64,000 nucleotides of DNA from Sporosarcina cascadiensis (GTDB lineage Bacteria > Bacillota > Bacilli > Bacillales_A > Planococcaceae): assembly GCF_009650995.1 (NCBI RefSeq), contig NZ_WHVV01000004.1:62001-126000 (forward strand), in the 5' to 3' direction. Positions 25,670-35,183 of the stretch are shown here, piece after piece. Within the stretch, counting starts at the first letter, position 1. Each line of letters opens with the position of its first letter. The position numbers and the translations under genes are program-made. A model generated the notes under the pieces. That model had not been told where the DNA came from. It ran no database searches and saw only the letters and a list, made by a program, of their open reading frames with translations.

Positions 25670-26536
25670 TTGAAAAGTTGTTGGATTATTTATAACGGGA
25701 GTTTACTGAGTGATAAATTTGCCGATCAGGCCCGGCTTGTCGGAGAAGCGGCAATCAGAGCTGGAGTTGAAGTTCTTCTCCTTCGAAACAATGAAATCCC
25801 GATCGATCTGCAGGAACCAATCCATAACCCGCCTGATTTCGTAATTTTTCTCGATAAAGATATTCTGCTCGCAAGATACCTGAAGCAAAACGGAATCCCT
25901 ATCTTCAACGATCCTGAAGTCATCGAGACTTGCGATAATAAAGCGAAACAATATTTGGAGCTGGCGAAACACGAGGTTCCTATGCCTCGGACAATCATTG
26001 CGCCGAAAGTGTATCCGAATTTCACCATTCGCGACAGCGGCTATTATGAAATTGTGCTCGAGCAGCTGGGACTGCCGATGATTATCAAGGAAGGTCATGG
26101 TTCGTTCGGCATGAAAGTATATTTAATTGAAACTGAGGAAGCTTTCTATGAAAAGGTAGATGAATTGCGTGGAGTAGATTATGTATTTCAGGAATTCATT
26201 GAAACGAGCAAAGGGCGTGATCTGCGAGTGAATATTGTCGGGGATGATGTGGTCGCAGCGATGCATCGACACTCTGAGACTGATTTCCGCGCGAATATCA
26301 CAAATGGCGGCACAGCGGAAGTCGTTGAACTGACTGTCGAACAACAACAGCTGGCTCTGCGCGCAGCTAAAGCAGTCGGTGCAGAATTTGCAGGTGTCGA
26401 CCTGCTGTACGGTCCGAATGAAACACCGCTTGTCTGCGAAGTGAACGCCGCTGCCCATATACGTAATATTTATAACGTAACAGGGATCAACGTAGCGGAT
26501 GCGATGATCAGCTATATATTGAGGAAGCTTACATGA
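25670..26536 (+). CDS. RimK-like ATP-grasp ligase 1
   Basis: A 288-residue enzyme of the RimK/LysX/MptN ATP-grasp type, which join a carboxylate to an amine through an acyl phosphate. N-terminal preATP-grasp domain (SCWIIYNGSLLSDKFADQAR), then the ATP-grasp fold with the lysine-containing GLPMIIKEGHGSFGMKVYLI, FQEFIETSKGRDLRVNIVGD, and the metal-binding GVDLLYG...VCEVNAAAHIRNIY. The substrate is unknown. The start is TTG at 25670 behind GGCGGAG. It overlaps the second ligase by 4 bases (ATGA). Both run against the surrounding strand. Confidence 0.85.
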   Translation: MKSCWIIYNGSLLSDKFADQARLVGEAAIRAGVEVLLLRNNEIPIDLQEPIHNPPDFVIFLDKDILLARYLKQNGIPIFNDPEVIETCDNKAKQYLELAKHEVPMPRTIIAPKVYPNFTIRDSGYYEIVLEQLGLPMIIKEGHGSFGMKVYLIETEEAFYEKVDELRGVDYVFQEFIETSKGRDLRVNIVGDDVVAAMHRHSETDFRANITNGGTAEVVELTVEQQQLALRAAKAVGAEFAGVDLLYGPNETPLVCEVNAAAHIRNIYNVTGINVADAMISYILRKLT

Positions 26537-27318
26537 AAGGCGCCGTATACTATAGCGCACAGGAAGCGTTGCGCAATCAGGGGTTCATTGCCGATCTGCT
26601 GACAGAAGCGAAATGGCATGAGTTATCACTTGAGTTAATCACTTCGCCTCCATCATCGTCCTATGATTTCCTAATCTACCGTGACAGAAACCCGGAGCTC
26701 GCCCGTCAACTGGAACAAACTGGCTGTCGCCTGTTCAACCGTCCAGCCGTCAATGAAATCGCCAACGATAAACTGCGGACATTCGAACTCGCTTCCCTGC
26801 TCGGCATTCCCGCTGTTCCGACGTTTCGTGCAGATAAACGGCTGCCTGACTTACCGTTCGTGCTGAAAACTCGCAACGGGCATGGCGGCAGTGAAGTATT
26901 TCTATGCCGTACGCAGGTACAGGCAGACGAAGTACTCAGCCGATATGCAGAAAACGAACTCATCGTCCAGCCATTCATCGAGTCCAACTCACAAGATGTC
27001 CGCGTCTTCATGCTCGGCGACGAAGTTTTAGGCGCCGTAAAACGCTCAGGTGCCGCAGATTCATTCAAGTCCAACTACACACTGGGCGGATCGGTCGAGA
27101 AATACACACTGGATAACACACAGACAAAACAAGTTCAAACCGTCGCCCGCGCCATTAAAAGCGACTACATTGGCATCGACTTCCTGCTGCCTGGGCACGG
27201 CGGCTGGCTGCTGAATGAAATCGAAGATCCCGTCGGCGCGCGCTCACTATACGCAACGCATGATTTTTCCGTTGCCGAGAAGCTGATGGCTTACATACAG
27301 AACCAAATGGAGTCATGA
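26533..27318 (+). CDS. RimK-like ATP-grasp ligase 2
   Basis: A 261-residue partner of the upstream gene. Core motifs are LPFVLKTRNGHGGSEVFLC, VQPFIESNSQDVRVFMLGDE and YIGIDFLLPGHGGW with LLNEIEDPVGARSLY. The last places Glu/Glu/Asp where ligase 1 has the usual Glu-x-Asn, so metal binding may differ. It is about 25% similar by eye to ligase 1. Translational coupling to ligase 1 suggests a heteromeric or sequential pair. Similar tandem RimK-like pairs occur in other Firmicutes, as far as I recall, without known function. Confidence 0.82.
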   Translation: MKGAVYYSAQEALRNQGFIADLLTEAKWHELSLELITSPPSSSYDFLIYRDRNPELARQLEQTGCRLFNRPAVNEIANDKLRTFELASLLGIPAVPTFRADKRLPDLPFVLKTRNGHGGSEVFLCRTQVQADEVLSRYAENELIVQPFIESNSQDVRVFMLGDEVLGAVKRSGAADSFKSNYTLGGSVEKYTLDNTQTKQVQTVARAIKSDYIGIDFLLPGHGGWLLNEIEDPVGARSLYATHDFSVAEKLMAYIQNQMES

Positions 27319-27497
27319 AAGGCTCGCTCCCCGACTGGTTTGGTTCGCTTGTGAAGTGGTATGGCGCGTTCGCTATCCAGTTTGGTGCGGGGCCGGCATG
27401 GTTTGGCGCGCTTGAGGAGTTGTTTGGTTCGTTTAACCGGGTTTTGGCGCGTCACGATGCCGTAAGCAAAAAAAAACTGCCCAGGATGTCAAAATGA
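27315..27497 (+). CDS. Possible 60-residue repeat peptide coupled to the ATP-grasp genes
   Basis: The frame starts in an ATGA overlap with ligase 2. Residues 6-47 are six seven-residue units: PDWFGSL, VKWYGAF, AIQFGAG, PAWFGAL, EELFGSF, NRVLARH, then a basic tail. Against coding: GGAG is only two bases from the ATG, the last codons lie inside the terminator stem, and any 21-bp DNA repeat with an open frame would look like this. For coding: position, coupling and the conserved FG(S/A) core despite third-base differences. It could be a peptide substrate of the ligases or a non-coding repeat. Confidence 0.35.
   Translation: MKGSLPDWFGSLVKWYGAFAIQFGAGPAWFGALEELFGSFNRVLARHDAVSKKKLPRMSK
27330..27455 (+). 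repeat. Degenerate 21-bp tandem repeat, six units
   Basis: Each 21-bp unit has a core like TGGTTTGGTTCGCTT or TGGTATGGCGCGTTC at the same phase. The first five units are clear and the sixth is degenerate (GTTTTGGCGCGTCAC). It is placed exactly between the ligase 2 stop and the valS terminator. Confidence 0.8.
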
Positions 27498-27513
27498 CTT
27501 CCTGGGCAGTTTT
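27471..27513. terminator. Bidirectional terminator between the ATP-grasp genes and valS
   Basis: A 14-bp perfect stem, AAAACTGCCCAGGA (27473-27486) against TCCTGGGCAGTTTT (27500-27513). The loop can extend the stem through GTCA/TGAC. On the minus strand it is followed by a run of nine T, a strong valS terminator. On the plus strand the T run is only four. Confidence 0.92.
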
Positions 27514-27522
27514 CTATCGTCA

Positions 27523-30168
27523 TTAAATCTCTTTCAACTCCGCGATACGGCGCTCAACCGCCGCATGCTTCTCTAAATAATCCTGCTCTTTCGCACGTTC
27601 TTCTTCCACCACTTCAGCCGGAGCCTTCGCAGTAAAGCGTTCATTGGACAATTTGCCCTGAACACGTTTCACTTCGCCCTGCCACTTGCCGAGTTCTTTC
27701 GTCAAACGAGCGATTTCTTCTTCGATGTCGATCAAGCCTTCCAGCGGCAAATACAGCTCTGCGCCTGTTACTACAGCTGACATCGTCTTGCCTGGTGCAT
27801 CCACTTTCACGCCAATCGTCAACATTTCCGGATTACAGAATTTCTCGATATAGCTGCGGTTCGCTTCCAGAACTTCAACTGTCGACTCGTCTTTCGCAGA
27901 AATATACAGATCGACTTTACGGCTCATCGGTGTATTCACTTCTGAACGGATAGAACGCACCGCTTTAATAATATCCATCAGCAGCTTCATATGAGACGCA
28001 CGCGCGGAGTCAGATAGCGCAGCATCCACTTCCGGCCACTTGGCAACCGTAATTGATTCGCCTTCATGCGGCAAGTTCTGCCAGATCTCTTCGGTAATGA
28101 ACGGCATCAATGGGTGCAGCAACCGCATCGTCTGATCCAGCACATGCGCTAGCACCGAACGAGTCATTTTCTTTGCTGCCTCATCTTCACCGTACAGCGG
28201 CAATTTCGCCATTTCGATATACCAGTCACAGAAATCATCCCAGATGAAGTTATACAGCGCACGGCCCATTTCACCGAACTCATAACGGTCTGCGAGGCTG
28301 GTTACCTGCTCGATCGTTTCATTCAGACGTGTCAGAATCCAGTCGTCCGCAACTGATTTCGCTCCTGTCAGATCGATTTCCTCAAATTTCATGCCATCCA
28401 TATTCATCAACGCAAAACGAGAAGCATTCCAAATTTTATTGGCAAAGTTCCAGATCGCTTCGACTTTTTCTGTTGAATAGCGCAAATCCTGTCCAGGTGA
28501 AGAACCAGTCGCCAGGAAGTAACGCAAGGCGTCGGCACCGTACTGATCGATGACGTCCATTGGATCTACACCGTTACCAAGAGATTTAGACATTTTCCGC
28601 CCGTCTTCCGCGCGCACCAGTCCGTGAATCAAGACATCCTTGAATGGACGCTCTTCCGTGAACTCTAATGCCTGGAAGATCATGCGGGACACCCAAAAGA
28701 AGATAATATCATATCCTGTAACAAGGGCGTCTGTCGGGTAATATTTCTTGAACATTTCATTGTCAGTGTCCGGCCAGCCCATAGTGGAAAACGGCCATAG
28801 AGCGGATGAGAACCACGTATCGAGTACGTCCTTGTCCTGTTCCCAGTTATCCGCGTCGGCAGGGGCTTCCTGTCCAACATAGATTTCGCCTGTCGTCTTA
28901 TGATACCAGGCAGGAATACGATGGCCCCACCAAAGCTGACGGGAGATACACCAGTCGTGGACATTTTCCATCCATCCAAGATACGTCTTTTCAAAGCGTT
29001 CCGGAACGAAATGAACTTTTTCTTCTTCATTTTTCTGTAGATTAATCGCTTCTTCAGAAAGCGGCTGCATCTTCACGAACCATTGTGTAGACAGATACGG
29101 CTCCACGACTGCACCGCTTCGCTCAGAGTGGCCGACAGAATGCATATGTTCTTCAATTTCAAAAAGCACACCCATATCCTGAAGATCTTTCACAATTTGC
29201 TTGCGGCATTCGAAACGATCCATGCCATCATACTTGCCGGCCAACTTATTCATTGAACCGTCTTCATTCATAACGAGTACGCGTGGCAAATTGTGACGAT
29301 TACCTACTTCAAAGTCATTCGGGTCATGAGCCGGTGTGATTTTCACAGCTCCGCTTCCGAAGTCCATTTCAACGTAATCATCTGCAACAATAGGAATTTC
29401 ACGGCCGACGATCGGCAATTTTACCATCTTGCCAATTAAATGCTGGTAACGCTCGTCATCCGGGTGTACGGCAACGGCTGTATCCCCGAGCATCGTTTCC
29501 GGACGTGTAGTCGCAATCTCAATATGTCCCGTGCCATCCGTCAATGGATAGCGCATATGATAGAATGCACCCTGCACATCTTTATGGATAACTTCGATAT
29601 CGGACAAAGCCGTCTTCGTCGCAGGATCCCAGTTAATAATATATTCTCCGCGGTAGATCAGGTCTTTTTTATATAGGGTCACGAAAACTTCACGCACCGC
29701 TTTGGATAGACCTTCGTCAAGTGTAAAACGTTCCTGTGAATAATCGAGAGCCAGTCCAAGTTTCGACCATTGTTCGCGGATATGATCTGCATATTCTTCT
29801 TTCCATTTCCATGTCTCTTCAACGAATTTCTCGCGGCCCAGATCATAGCGCGTCTTGCCTTCAGCACGCAGTTTTTCTTCCACTTTCGCCTGTGTGGCAA
29901 TCCCTGCGTGGTCCATCCCGGGAAGCCACAAGGCATCATAGCCTTGCATACGCTTCATTCGAATAAGCATATCCTGTAACGTAGTATCCCACGCGTGCCC
30001 TAAATGAAGCCGGCCGGTCACATTCGGCGGCGGGATCACAATGGTATACGGTTCTTTCTCGCTCTTTACATCGGACTCAAAATATTTACCTTGAAGCCAC
30101 CAGTCATAGCGGCCGTTTTCGACTGCCTGGGGATCGTATTTTGTCGGCATTGTCAGTTCATCTGTCAT
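27523..30168 (-). CDS. valS: Valyl-tRNA synthetase
   Basis: An 881-residue class I synthetase. HIGH-type motif [17 protein letters not shown], the CP1 editing domain ([20 protein letters not shown]), KMSKS motif [14 protein letters not shown], anticodon-binding domain and a C-terminal coiled coil ([20 protein letters not shown]). The ATG at 30168 has AAAGGAGG 8 bases before it. A 60-codon in-frame extension crosses the leader repeat and is not coding. Expression is expected to be under tRNA-Val T-box control. Confidence 0.98.
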   Translation of the reverse strand: MTDELTMPTKYDPQAVENGRYDWWLQGKYFESDVKSEKEPYTIVIPPPNVTGRLHLGHAWDTTLQDMLIRMKRMQGYDALWLPGMDHAGIATQAKVEEKLRAEGKTRYDLGREKFVEETWKWKEEYADHIREQWSKLGLALDYSQERFTLDEGLSKAVREVFVTLYKKDLIYRGEYIINWDPATKTALSDIEVIHKDVQGAFYHMRYPLTDGTGHIEIATTRPETMLGDTAVAVHPDDERYQHLIGKMVKLPIVGREIPIVADDYVEMDFGSGAVKITPAHDPNDFEVGNRHNLPRVLVMNEDGSMNKLAGKYDGMDRFECRKQIVKDLQDMGVLFEIEEHMHSVGHSERSGAVVEPYLSTQWFVKMQPLSEEAINLQKNEEEKVHFVPERFEKTYLGWMENVHDWCISRQLWWGHRIPAWYHKTTGEIYVGQEAPADADNWEQDKDVLDTWFSSALWPFSTMGWPDTDNEMFKKYYPTDALVTGYDIIFFWVSRMIFQALEFTEERPFKDVLIHGLVRAEDGRKMSKSLGNGVDPMDVIDQYGADALRYFLATGSSPGQDLRYSTEKVEAIWNFANKIWNASRFALMNMDGMKFEEIDLTGAKSVADDWILTRLNETIEQVTSLADRYEFGEMGRALYNFIWDDFCDWYIEMAKLPLYGEDEAAKKMTRSVLAHVLDQTMRLLHPLMPFITEEIWQNLPHEGESITVAKWPEVDAALSDSARASHMKLLMDIIKAVRSIRSEVNTPMSRKVDLYISAKDESTVEVLEANRSYIEKFCNPEMLTIGVKVDAPGKTMSAVVTGAELYLPLEGLIDIEEEIARLTKELGKWQGEVKRVQGKLSNERFTAKAPAEVVEEERAKEQDYLEKHAAVERRIAELKEI

Positions 30169-30195
30169 TTTTAGTTCCTCCTTTATTCTTTCAAG

Positions 30196-30322
30196 CGCGC
30201 CTTGGCGTGATTGCGTCTGGATTTTGAAATGTGCTTGCACATTTAACTCCATCCAAAATTCATGACATCCGCCGGAGGCTTTATCTGAATTCAGCAGGGG
30301 TTTTCTGTTGAATTCAGATAAA
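30196..30322 (+). repeat. Short intergenic repeat B, copy 1, inside the valS leader
   Basis: This begins CTTGGCGTGATTGCGTCTGG and ends in a perfect 14-bp inverted repeat, TTTATCTGAATTCA (30280-30293) against TGAATTCAGATAAA (30309-30322). A shorter relative with the same left end (TCGCGTGATTGTATCTGAAT) and the same right arm (TTTTATCTGAATTCAA) lies upstream of tig at 44488-44568. It sits between the T-box terminator and the valS start, so it is transcribed as part of the valS 5' UTR. Confidence 0.65.
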
Positions 30323-30331
30323 AGTGAATAC

Positions 30332-30580
30332 AAAAAAGCCCCATACATCCCGTAAAAAGGACGAAGGAGCTCGTGGTACCACCTTTATTTATGAACGCTT
30401 AATAAGCATACATCTTCATGGATCGTAACGGTTTTCACCGGTCTCTGCTACTGAAGGTTCACAGAAACTGCTCATAGGCGACGTTCCATCTGCAGTTTCC
30501 AGGTACGTCCCACCAATCGCACCCTCTCTTAAGAAAACCCGTCACATGTACTGACCTATTCAACGCATAGATATTCTAAT
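30332..30580 (-). promoter_or_regulatory. T-box riboswitch of valS
   Basis: On the minus strand the T-box sequence AGGTGGTACCACGAGCTCC (around 30366-30384) is followed by a terminator-like arm ending GGGGCTTTTTT (30332-30342). Upstream are the distal stem I features AAGAGAGGGTGCGATTGG. A valine codon GUC (30480-30482) lies within GGAACGTCGCC, where a specifier loop would place it. Uncharged tRNA-Val would stabilise the antiterminator and allow valS transcription. Confidence 0.93.
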
Positions 30581-30587
30581 CCCCATT

Positions 30588-30617
30588 ATTATAGTGGAAG
30601 AACGCTGAAGACGTCAA
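30588..30617 (-). promoter_or_regulatory. valS promoter
   Basis: On the minus strand TTGACG (30612-30617), an 18-base spacer, then TATAAT (30588-30593). Strong vegetative sigma-A match directly before the T-box leader. Confidence 0.85.
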
Positions 30618-30651
30618 GCGTAACTTAATGAAACCTGAAAGGATGGTGTAC

Positions 30652-30843
30652 GTGCGCAGAAGCTATAATCCCTACTTGCTGCCGCCTTGGCTGAGGAAAA
30701 CCAGGTTTTACTGCAAGAACTGTATTATTCCGCTGACCGTTTTCCAATTAATCCGGCTGCTGATCGTGCCGACAACAGGCGACTTTTTATTGTTTTGCCT
30801 CCTCGCCTGTCTCTCGTTCTGCTTCTACAAAAACATTATTTGA
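30652..30843 (+). CDS. Small cysteine-containing membrane protein (hypothetical)
   Basis: A 63-residue reading frame on the plus strand, starting at a GTG with AAAGGA 8 bases upstream. The product has a basic, Pro/Tyr-rich start (RRSYNPYLLPPWLRKTRFYC), a hydrophobic segment (NCIIPLTVFQLIRLLIVPTT) and a second one (DFLLFCLLACLSFCFY). Such composition is more like a real small membrane protein than a shadow frame. It overlaps the 3' end of the SpoVID-like gene by 57 bases on the opposite strand. An in-frame ATG at 30628 lacks a binding site. I do not recognise a function. Confidence 0.5.
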   Translation: MRRSYNPYLLPPWLRKTRFYCKNCIIPLTVFQLIRLLIVPTTGDFLLFCLLACLSFCFYKNII

Positions 30844-31416
30844 ATGGAAGATCTTTCTTGTTACATCGTCATCAAGCTCTGCGATGTACAAGAGAAAGTC
30901 TTCCATTTCTTTTTGCCCCTGCTCCACTGCCTGATCGGCATTCGCCAAAAACTCTAAATGAGATGTCGACTCTACTGCGACTGCTACTTCCTGTACTGCA
31001 GCCACTGCTTCTTCTTTCACAACCGATTCGCTCTGAAGCTGTACTTTCCATTCTACATACAATCCGCCGTCTTCCAGCGGAGAGGACTGTACATCGGCGA
31101 TTTTCAGATCAACCGTACTGACTGTTTCCGAAGGCAAATCCACATTCAGCGGGACCGCATATTCAAAATATCCATTGCCGTTCTCCACTTCCACATCGTC
31201 AATAATTAAGCGATCTTCTGCTGAATCCTCGATCAGCTTGTCTGAATCAAAGACCACATTGGCGGCGATATGATAAATTCCTTGCAGCCGGATTGCCTCT
31301 TCTGTGCGTTCTTCCGTATAACCCGGCGTCACTTTCAGCTCGGCAGCCTCCGAAAAAGCACCATATTCAGCCGGAAAATAAAAAGTCTCCGACACTGTCC
31401 ATTCATGTGCAGTCAA
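30787..31416 (-). CDS. SpoVID-like protein lacking a LysM domain
   Basis: A 209-residue acidic protein. The first 120 residues (WTVSETFYFPAEYGAFSEAA; GIYHIAANVVFD; YFEYAVPLNVDLPSETVS) resemble the N-terminal beta domain of SpoVID/DUF-type spore coat morphogens (oligomeric resorcinol-like coat assembly fold). Its place between hemL and valS is that of spoVID in B. subtilis. B. subtilis SpoVID is about 575 residues with a C-terminal LysM; here only the N-terminal part and an acidic helical tail exist, and no ysxE follows. Start is TTG at 31416 with AAAGGAG 9 bases upstream. Confidence 0.65.
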   Translation of the reverse strand: MTAHEWTVSETFYFPAEYGAFSEAAELKVTPGYTEERTEEAIRLQGIYHIAANVVFDSDKLIEDSAEDRLIIDDVEVENGNGYFEYAVPLNVDLPSETVSTVDLKIADVQSSPLEDGGLYVEWKVQLQSESVVKEEAVAAVQEVAVAVESTSHLEFLANADQAVEQGQKEMEDFLLYIAELDDDVTRKIFHSNNVFVEAERETGEEAKQ

Positions 31417-31497
31417 TATGCTTCACTCCTTTTCTTAACTCAGGCCATTATATGAAGCTGCTGCGATTTTTAGAAGAAATCTTTTTAGGGTCTGCGC

Positions 31498-32018
31498 CAA
31501 AATTTGTTTTTGATAACGTGTCACGTACGTATTGCGTAAATCCTGCGGCAGTTTAAAGCCGCTTCGGCGCTGGGGGATTGCCTTACGCTATGAGCCTACT
31601 GGCGAAGAACGTGCCAGCAGTCTCCCAGCAACGGCCGACCCCGCAAAGGCGCCTTCGCTGGTGTGGAGAATATATGTCATGCTGCTTTTTTGCAGAGTGC
31701 GAGTTAGTCGGCGTTGTTTCGTTTACTCGACTTTGCAAAGTCATTGATCGCAAGGATCTGTGTCCCTTGGGGGGTAATAGGTATTGCATGAAATTCTATA
31801 CTTCTTATACTAATCTAAGACAGTAAGCTCATACTGCCCACTCACGCAAAGAGTATTGAAAAACAATCCAGTGTACCGGAGTGGAAGGCGGCGACTCTGG
31901 GAGGATCAGCCCGATAGGATGAGACAACTAAGGGGAGCGAAGCGACCAGTTGGCTCACCGAGGGCCCTCCAGAACGCGTCCGCCTGGAACGCAGGGAAAC
32001 GGTCTCTCTCTACTTACC
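31498..32018 (-). repeat. Intergenic repeat A, copy 2 (inverted relative to copy 1)
   Basis: This fills most of the 732-bp gap between the SpoVID-like gene and hemL. It matches 3684-4233 end to end on the opposite strand, at an estimated 75-80% identity. It has about 36 extra bases (31512-31547) near one end and lacks the 85-bp insert of copy 1. Conserved blocks include GGAGAATATA, GCCTACTGGCGAAGAACGTG, GCGCCTTCGCTGGTGTGGAG, GGAGGATCAGCCCGATAGG and GGGAAACGGTCTCTCTC. No protein is supported in any frame. Confidence 0.85.
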
Positions 32019-32089
32019 TTTAACTCCAAACTGCTTGCTATGTACACTGTCAAGCACTTGTTTTGGTGATGAGCCAAACTTTTAAAACA

Positions 32090-32140
32090 AAAAAACACCA
32101 GGCGGGACATCTGTCGTCACAACAGATGTCCGCCTGGCGT
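32090..32140 (-). terminator. Rho-independent terminator after hemL
   Basis: On the minus strand CCAGGCGGACATCTGT pairs with ACAGATGTCCCGCCTGG (one bulged base) and is followed by TGTTTTTTTG, 10 bases past the hemL stop. It ends the hem operon. Confidence 0.93.
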
Positions 32141-32148
32141 TTTGAAAA

Positions 32149-33441
32149 TTATTTCTTTAATTTAGCAAATACGCGATGGAACGCTTCTACCGTTGTTGCA
32201 ATATGCTCTTCAGTATGAGCAGTAGATAAGAACATACCTTCAAATTGAGAAGGCGGCAGGAAAATGCCTTCTTCTGCCATCAAACGATAGTATTCTGCAA
32301 ATAATTGCAGATCGGAAGTTTTTGCCTGATCGTAATTATTGACCCGTTCATTCGTAAAGAAGAACCCGATCATCGAGCCGGCACGGTTTACTGTATGCGG
32401 AATATTGTTGGCTAAAGCTGCTTCACGGAATCCATCTTCCAACAAATCGCCAAGCTTAACGAAACGTTCGTACGATTCAGGAGTCAGCTTTTTCAACGTC
32501 TCGATACCCGCAGTCATTGCCATTGGATTTCCAGACAATGTCCCTGCTTGATAAACAGTACCTGCTGGTGCCATGTGCTCCATAATTTCGCGCTTTCCGC
32601 CGTAAGCACCGACGGGCAGGCCGCCGCCAATTACTTTTCCAAGACATGTCAGGTCCGGAGTTACACCGAAGTGACCTTGGGCACAATTATAGCCAACACG
32701 GAAACCAGTCATTACTTCATCAAAAATTAGCAACGTGCCATTTGCAGTTGTCAATTCACGCAACGCCTCAAGGAAACCCGGCTCAGGCGGAACGACGCCC
32801 ATATTACCGGCCACCGGCTCCACAATAACGCCCGCTAAATCATTACCAAACTCGTCAAATGCCGCTTTGACACTATCCAAGTCATTGTATGCAACGGTAA
32901 TTGTATTAGCAGCAATCGACTCCGGTACACCCGGACTGTCAGGCAAGCCAAGAGTCGCAACACCAGATCCTGCTTTAATCAGCAATGAATCCGCGTGACC
33001 ATGATAGCAGCCTTCAAATTTCAAGATTTTATTGCGGTGTGTATAACCTCTTGCCAGACGAAGGGCACTCATTGTCGCCTCTGTACCGGATGAAACCATG
33101 CGGATCATTTCAATCGACGGTACGCGTTCGATCACAAGATCAGCTAATTGATTTTCCACTAAAGTCGGAGTCCCAAAACTTGTCCCGGTTTCAGCCACGC
33201 GCTGAATCGCAGATACAACATCCGGATCTGTATGTCCTAAAATGAGGGGTCCCCAAGACAATACATAGTCGATATATTCATTGCCGTCAATATCCTTAAT
33301 GATCGCACCTTTTCCGCTCTCCATGAAAATCGGGTCCATATTGACAGATTTAAACGCGCGAACCGGAGAGTTCACACCGCCCGGCATTAAGTTTACAGCT
33401 TCTTTGAATGCTTTTTCAGATTTCGAATAATTTCGTCTCAA
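32149..33441 (-). CDS. hemL: Glutamate-1-semialdehyde 2,1-aminomutase
   Basis: A 430-residue PLP enzyme that converts glutamate-1-semialdehyde to 5-aminolevulinate. The PLP lysine is Lys269 in [18 protein letters not shown], with the Asp of [12 protein letters not shown] upstream. The gating loop region [10 protein letters not shown] is present. The start is TTG immediately after the hemB stop, with GGAGGAG 6 bases upstream, giving [14 protein letters not shown]. Confidence 0.98.
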   Translation of the reverse strand: MRRNYSKSEKAFKEAVNLMPGGVNSPVRAFKSVNMDPIFMESGKGAIIKDIDGNEYIDYVLSWGPLILGHTDPDVVSAIQRVAETGTSFGTPTLVENQLADLVIERVPSIEMIRMVSSGTEATMSALRLARGYTHRNKILKFEGCYHGHADSLLIKAGSGVATLGLPDSPGVPESIAANTITVAYNDLDSVKAAFDEFGNDLAGVIVEPVAGNMGVVPPEPGFLEALRELTTANGTLLIFDEVMTGFRVGYNCAQGHFGVTPDLTCLGKVIGGGLPVGAYGGKREIMEHMAPAGTVYQAGTLSGNPMAMTAGIETLKKLTPESYERFVKLGDLLEDGFREAALANNIPHTVNRAGSMIGFFFTNERVNNYDQAKTSDLQLFAEYYRLMAEEGIFLPPSQFEGMFLSTAHTEEHIATTVEAFHRVFAKLKK

Positions 33442-34422
33442 TTATTTCTCCTCCAGCCAGCGAGCAGCATCTTTTGCATGATATGTCATAATAATATCTG
33501 CGCCTGCACGCTTCATACTTGTTAATGTTTCCAGCACGATTTTCTTTTCGTCTACCCAGCCGTTAAGCGCAGCTGCTTTGACCATTGCATACTCTCCGCT
33601 GACATTGTACGCAACAACAGGCAATAACACATGATTTTTCACATCGCGGATAATATCCAAATAAGACAGAGCCGGTTTCACAATGATGAAATCTGCACCT
33701 TCTAAAATATCGGATTCTGCTTCACGCATCGCTTCCATTCGATTTGCAGGATCCATCTGATACGTTTTACGGTCACCAAACTGCGGCGTGGACTGTGCTG
33801 CATCACGGAATGGACCATAATAAGCTGATGCATATTTTACCGCATAAGACATGATCGGAATGTTTTGGAAACCTGCGTCGTCAAGAGCCTGCCGAATAAC
33901 TGCAACAAAGCCGTCCATCATATTAGACGGTGCAATTATATCTGCTCCGGCTTTCGCCTGGCTGACTGCAGTCTTCGCAAGCAGCACCAAACTCGCATCA
34001 TTATCAACATCCCCATCTTTGATGACTCCGCAATGTCCGTGATCTGTATACTCACAAAGACATGTGTCAGCAACGACAACGAGTTCAGGATGACGCTCTT
34101 TCACCGCACGTGTTGCCCGCTGAATAATACCGTCGTCGTCATACGCTTCTGTTCCGCACTCATCTTTATCAGACGGAATGCCGAATAAAATAATCGAAGA
34201 AATGCCGAGTTCAACAACCTCATCTGTTTCTTTCAGCAGCATATCAATGGAAAACTGATCGACTCCCGGCATGGAAGCAATCGGGTTTCGGACTTGCTCG
34301 CCTTCTGTTACAAATATTGGATAAATAAAATCAGCAGCTTTAATAGACGTTTCCCTTACCATTGCACGCACAGTTGGATTTGTGCGAAGTCTGCGATGTC
34401 TTTTAAATTCAATCGGGTTCAT
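33442..34422 (-). CDS. hemB: Porphobilinogen synthase (delta-aminolevulinic acid dehydratase)
   Basis: A 326-residue enzyme that condenses two 5-aminolevulinates to porphobilinogen. Zinc cysteines Cys121, Cys123 and Cys131 lie in [15 protein letters not shown], so this is the zinc type. Schiff-base lysines are Lys196 ([10 protein letters not shown]) and Lys249 ([13 protein letters not shown]). The ATG overlaps the hemD stop by 4 bases. Confidence 0.98.
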   Translation of the reverse strand: MNPIEFKRHRRLRTNPTVRAMVRETSIKAADFIYPIFVTEGEQVRNPIASMPGVDQFSIDMLLKETDEVVELGISSIILFGIPSDKDECGTEAYDDDGIIQRATRAVKERHPELVVVADTCLCEYTDHGHCGVIKDGDVDNDASLVLLAKTAVSQAKAGADIIAPSNMMDGFVAVIRQALDDAGFQNIPIMSYAVKYASAYYGPFRDAAQSTPQFGDRKTYQMDPANRMEAMREAESDILEGADFIIVKPALSYLDIIRDVKNHVLLPVVAYNVSGEYAMVKAAALNGWVDEKKIVLETLTSMKRAGADIIMTYHAKDAARWLEEK

Positions 34423-35183
34423 TTGAAACCTTCCTTTCGTTTGGCTAGTGCATGCACCAGCTCGACCAATGTATACGTTTCAGGTATTACATGAACAGGC
34501 GCTCCGGCTTTCAGCAAGGCGCGCTCGGTGACATGTCCGATGGCGCAGATGGTAAAACCGTTCCACGTCGTTTTCGGTACGACACGTGAAGCAAATACAT
34601 CCACAGCCGAGGGACTTGCGAACAGCACGGAAACCTGTTCTTTCTGAGTAATCTGTTTGATCAATTTATCAATGGAACTCACAGCACTTTTCGTTTCATA
34701 CACTGTCCATTCCGAAACGTGGAATGGCAGCTCTTCACGAATCATAGTGCCTGCAAGCGATCCTTTTAAAAACAATACATTCAACTGTTCTGATTCTTTT
34801 GGTTTAAACTGTTTCACAAATACATCTGCACTGAATACACTCGGAATGAATGATACATCAAAGCCGAGCTGATCTAATGCAGCTGCTGTTCGTGTGCCGA
34901 CTGCAGCAACTTTGCCGGCATAGTTCTTGGAAGTAATTTGATTGCGCAGCATTTTAGAACGGAATGAAGCAACAGCACTCTGACTCGTAAAAATCAGCCA
35001 GTCTGCTTTCATGGCATCTTTCAAACGTTCTTTGTCATCTTTTTTCTTTACTTCTTCCACTTCAATGAGCGGAATAGAAACCGGAATACCCCCATACCCC
35101 TTAACCAGTTCAGCTGCTTCCTGAGATTTGGGGGTTCCAGTGAAAATCACTGTTTCTTCATATAAAGGTAACGCGTTACGCAT
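34419..35183 (-). CDS. hemD: Uroporphyrinogen-III synthase
   Basis: A 254-residue enzyme that closes and inverts ring D of the tetrapyrrole. It is the usual divergent two-domain fold: [17 protein letters not shown] and [17 protein letters not shown] in the first half, [16 protein letters not shown] and [16 protein letters not shown] in the second. Overlaps hemC by 8 bases and hemB by 4. Identification is helped by gene order, since HemD sequences vary widely. Confidence 0.93.
   Translation of the reverse strand: MRNALPLYEETVIFTGTPKSQEAAELVKGYGGIPVSIPLIEVEEVKKKDDKERLKDAMKADWLIFTSQSAVASFRSKMLRNQITSKNYAGKVAAVGTRTAAALDQLGFDVSFIPSVFSADVFVKQFKPKESEQLNVLFLKGSLAGTMIREELPFHVSEWTVYETKSAVSSIDKLIKQITQKEQVSVLFASPSAVDVFASRVVPKTTWNGFTICAIGHVTERALLKAGAPVHVIPETYTLVELVHALAKRKEGFK

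Noticed and set aside
29440..29979. Plus-strand frames opposite valS
   Set aside because: Antisense shadows of the synthetase coding sequence with no independent support.
30169..30348. 60-codon N-terminal extension of valS
   Set aside because: It crosses repeat B and the T-box terminator. The ATG at 30168 has a strong binding site and gives the normal ValRS N-terminus.
31532..31826. Plus- and minus-strand frames inside repeat A copy 2
   Set aside because: Frames are broken relative to copy 1, and there is no start signal or recognisable protein pattern.
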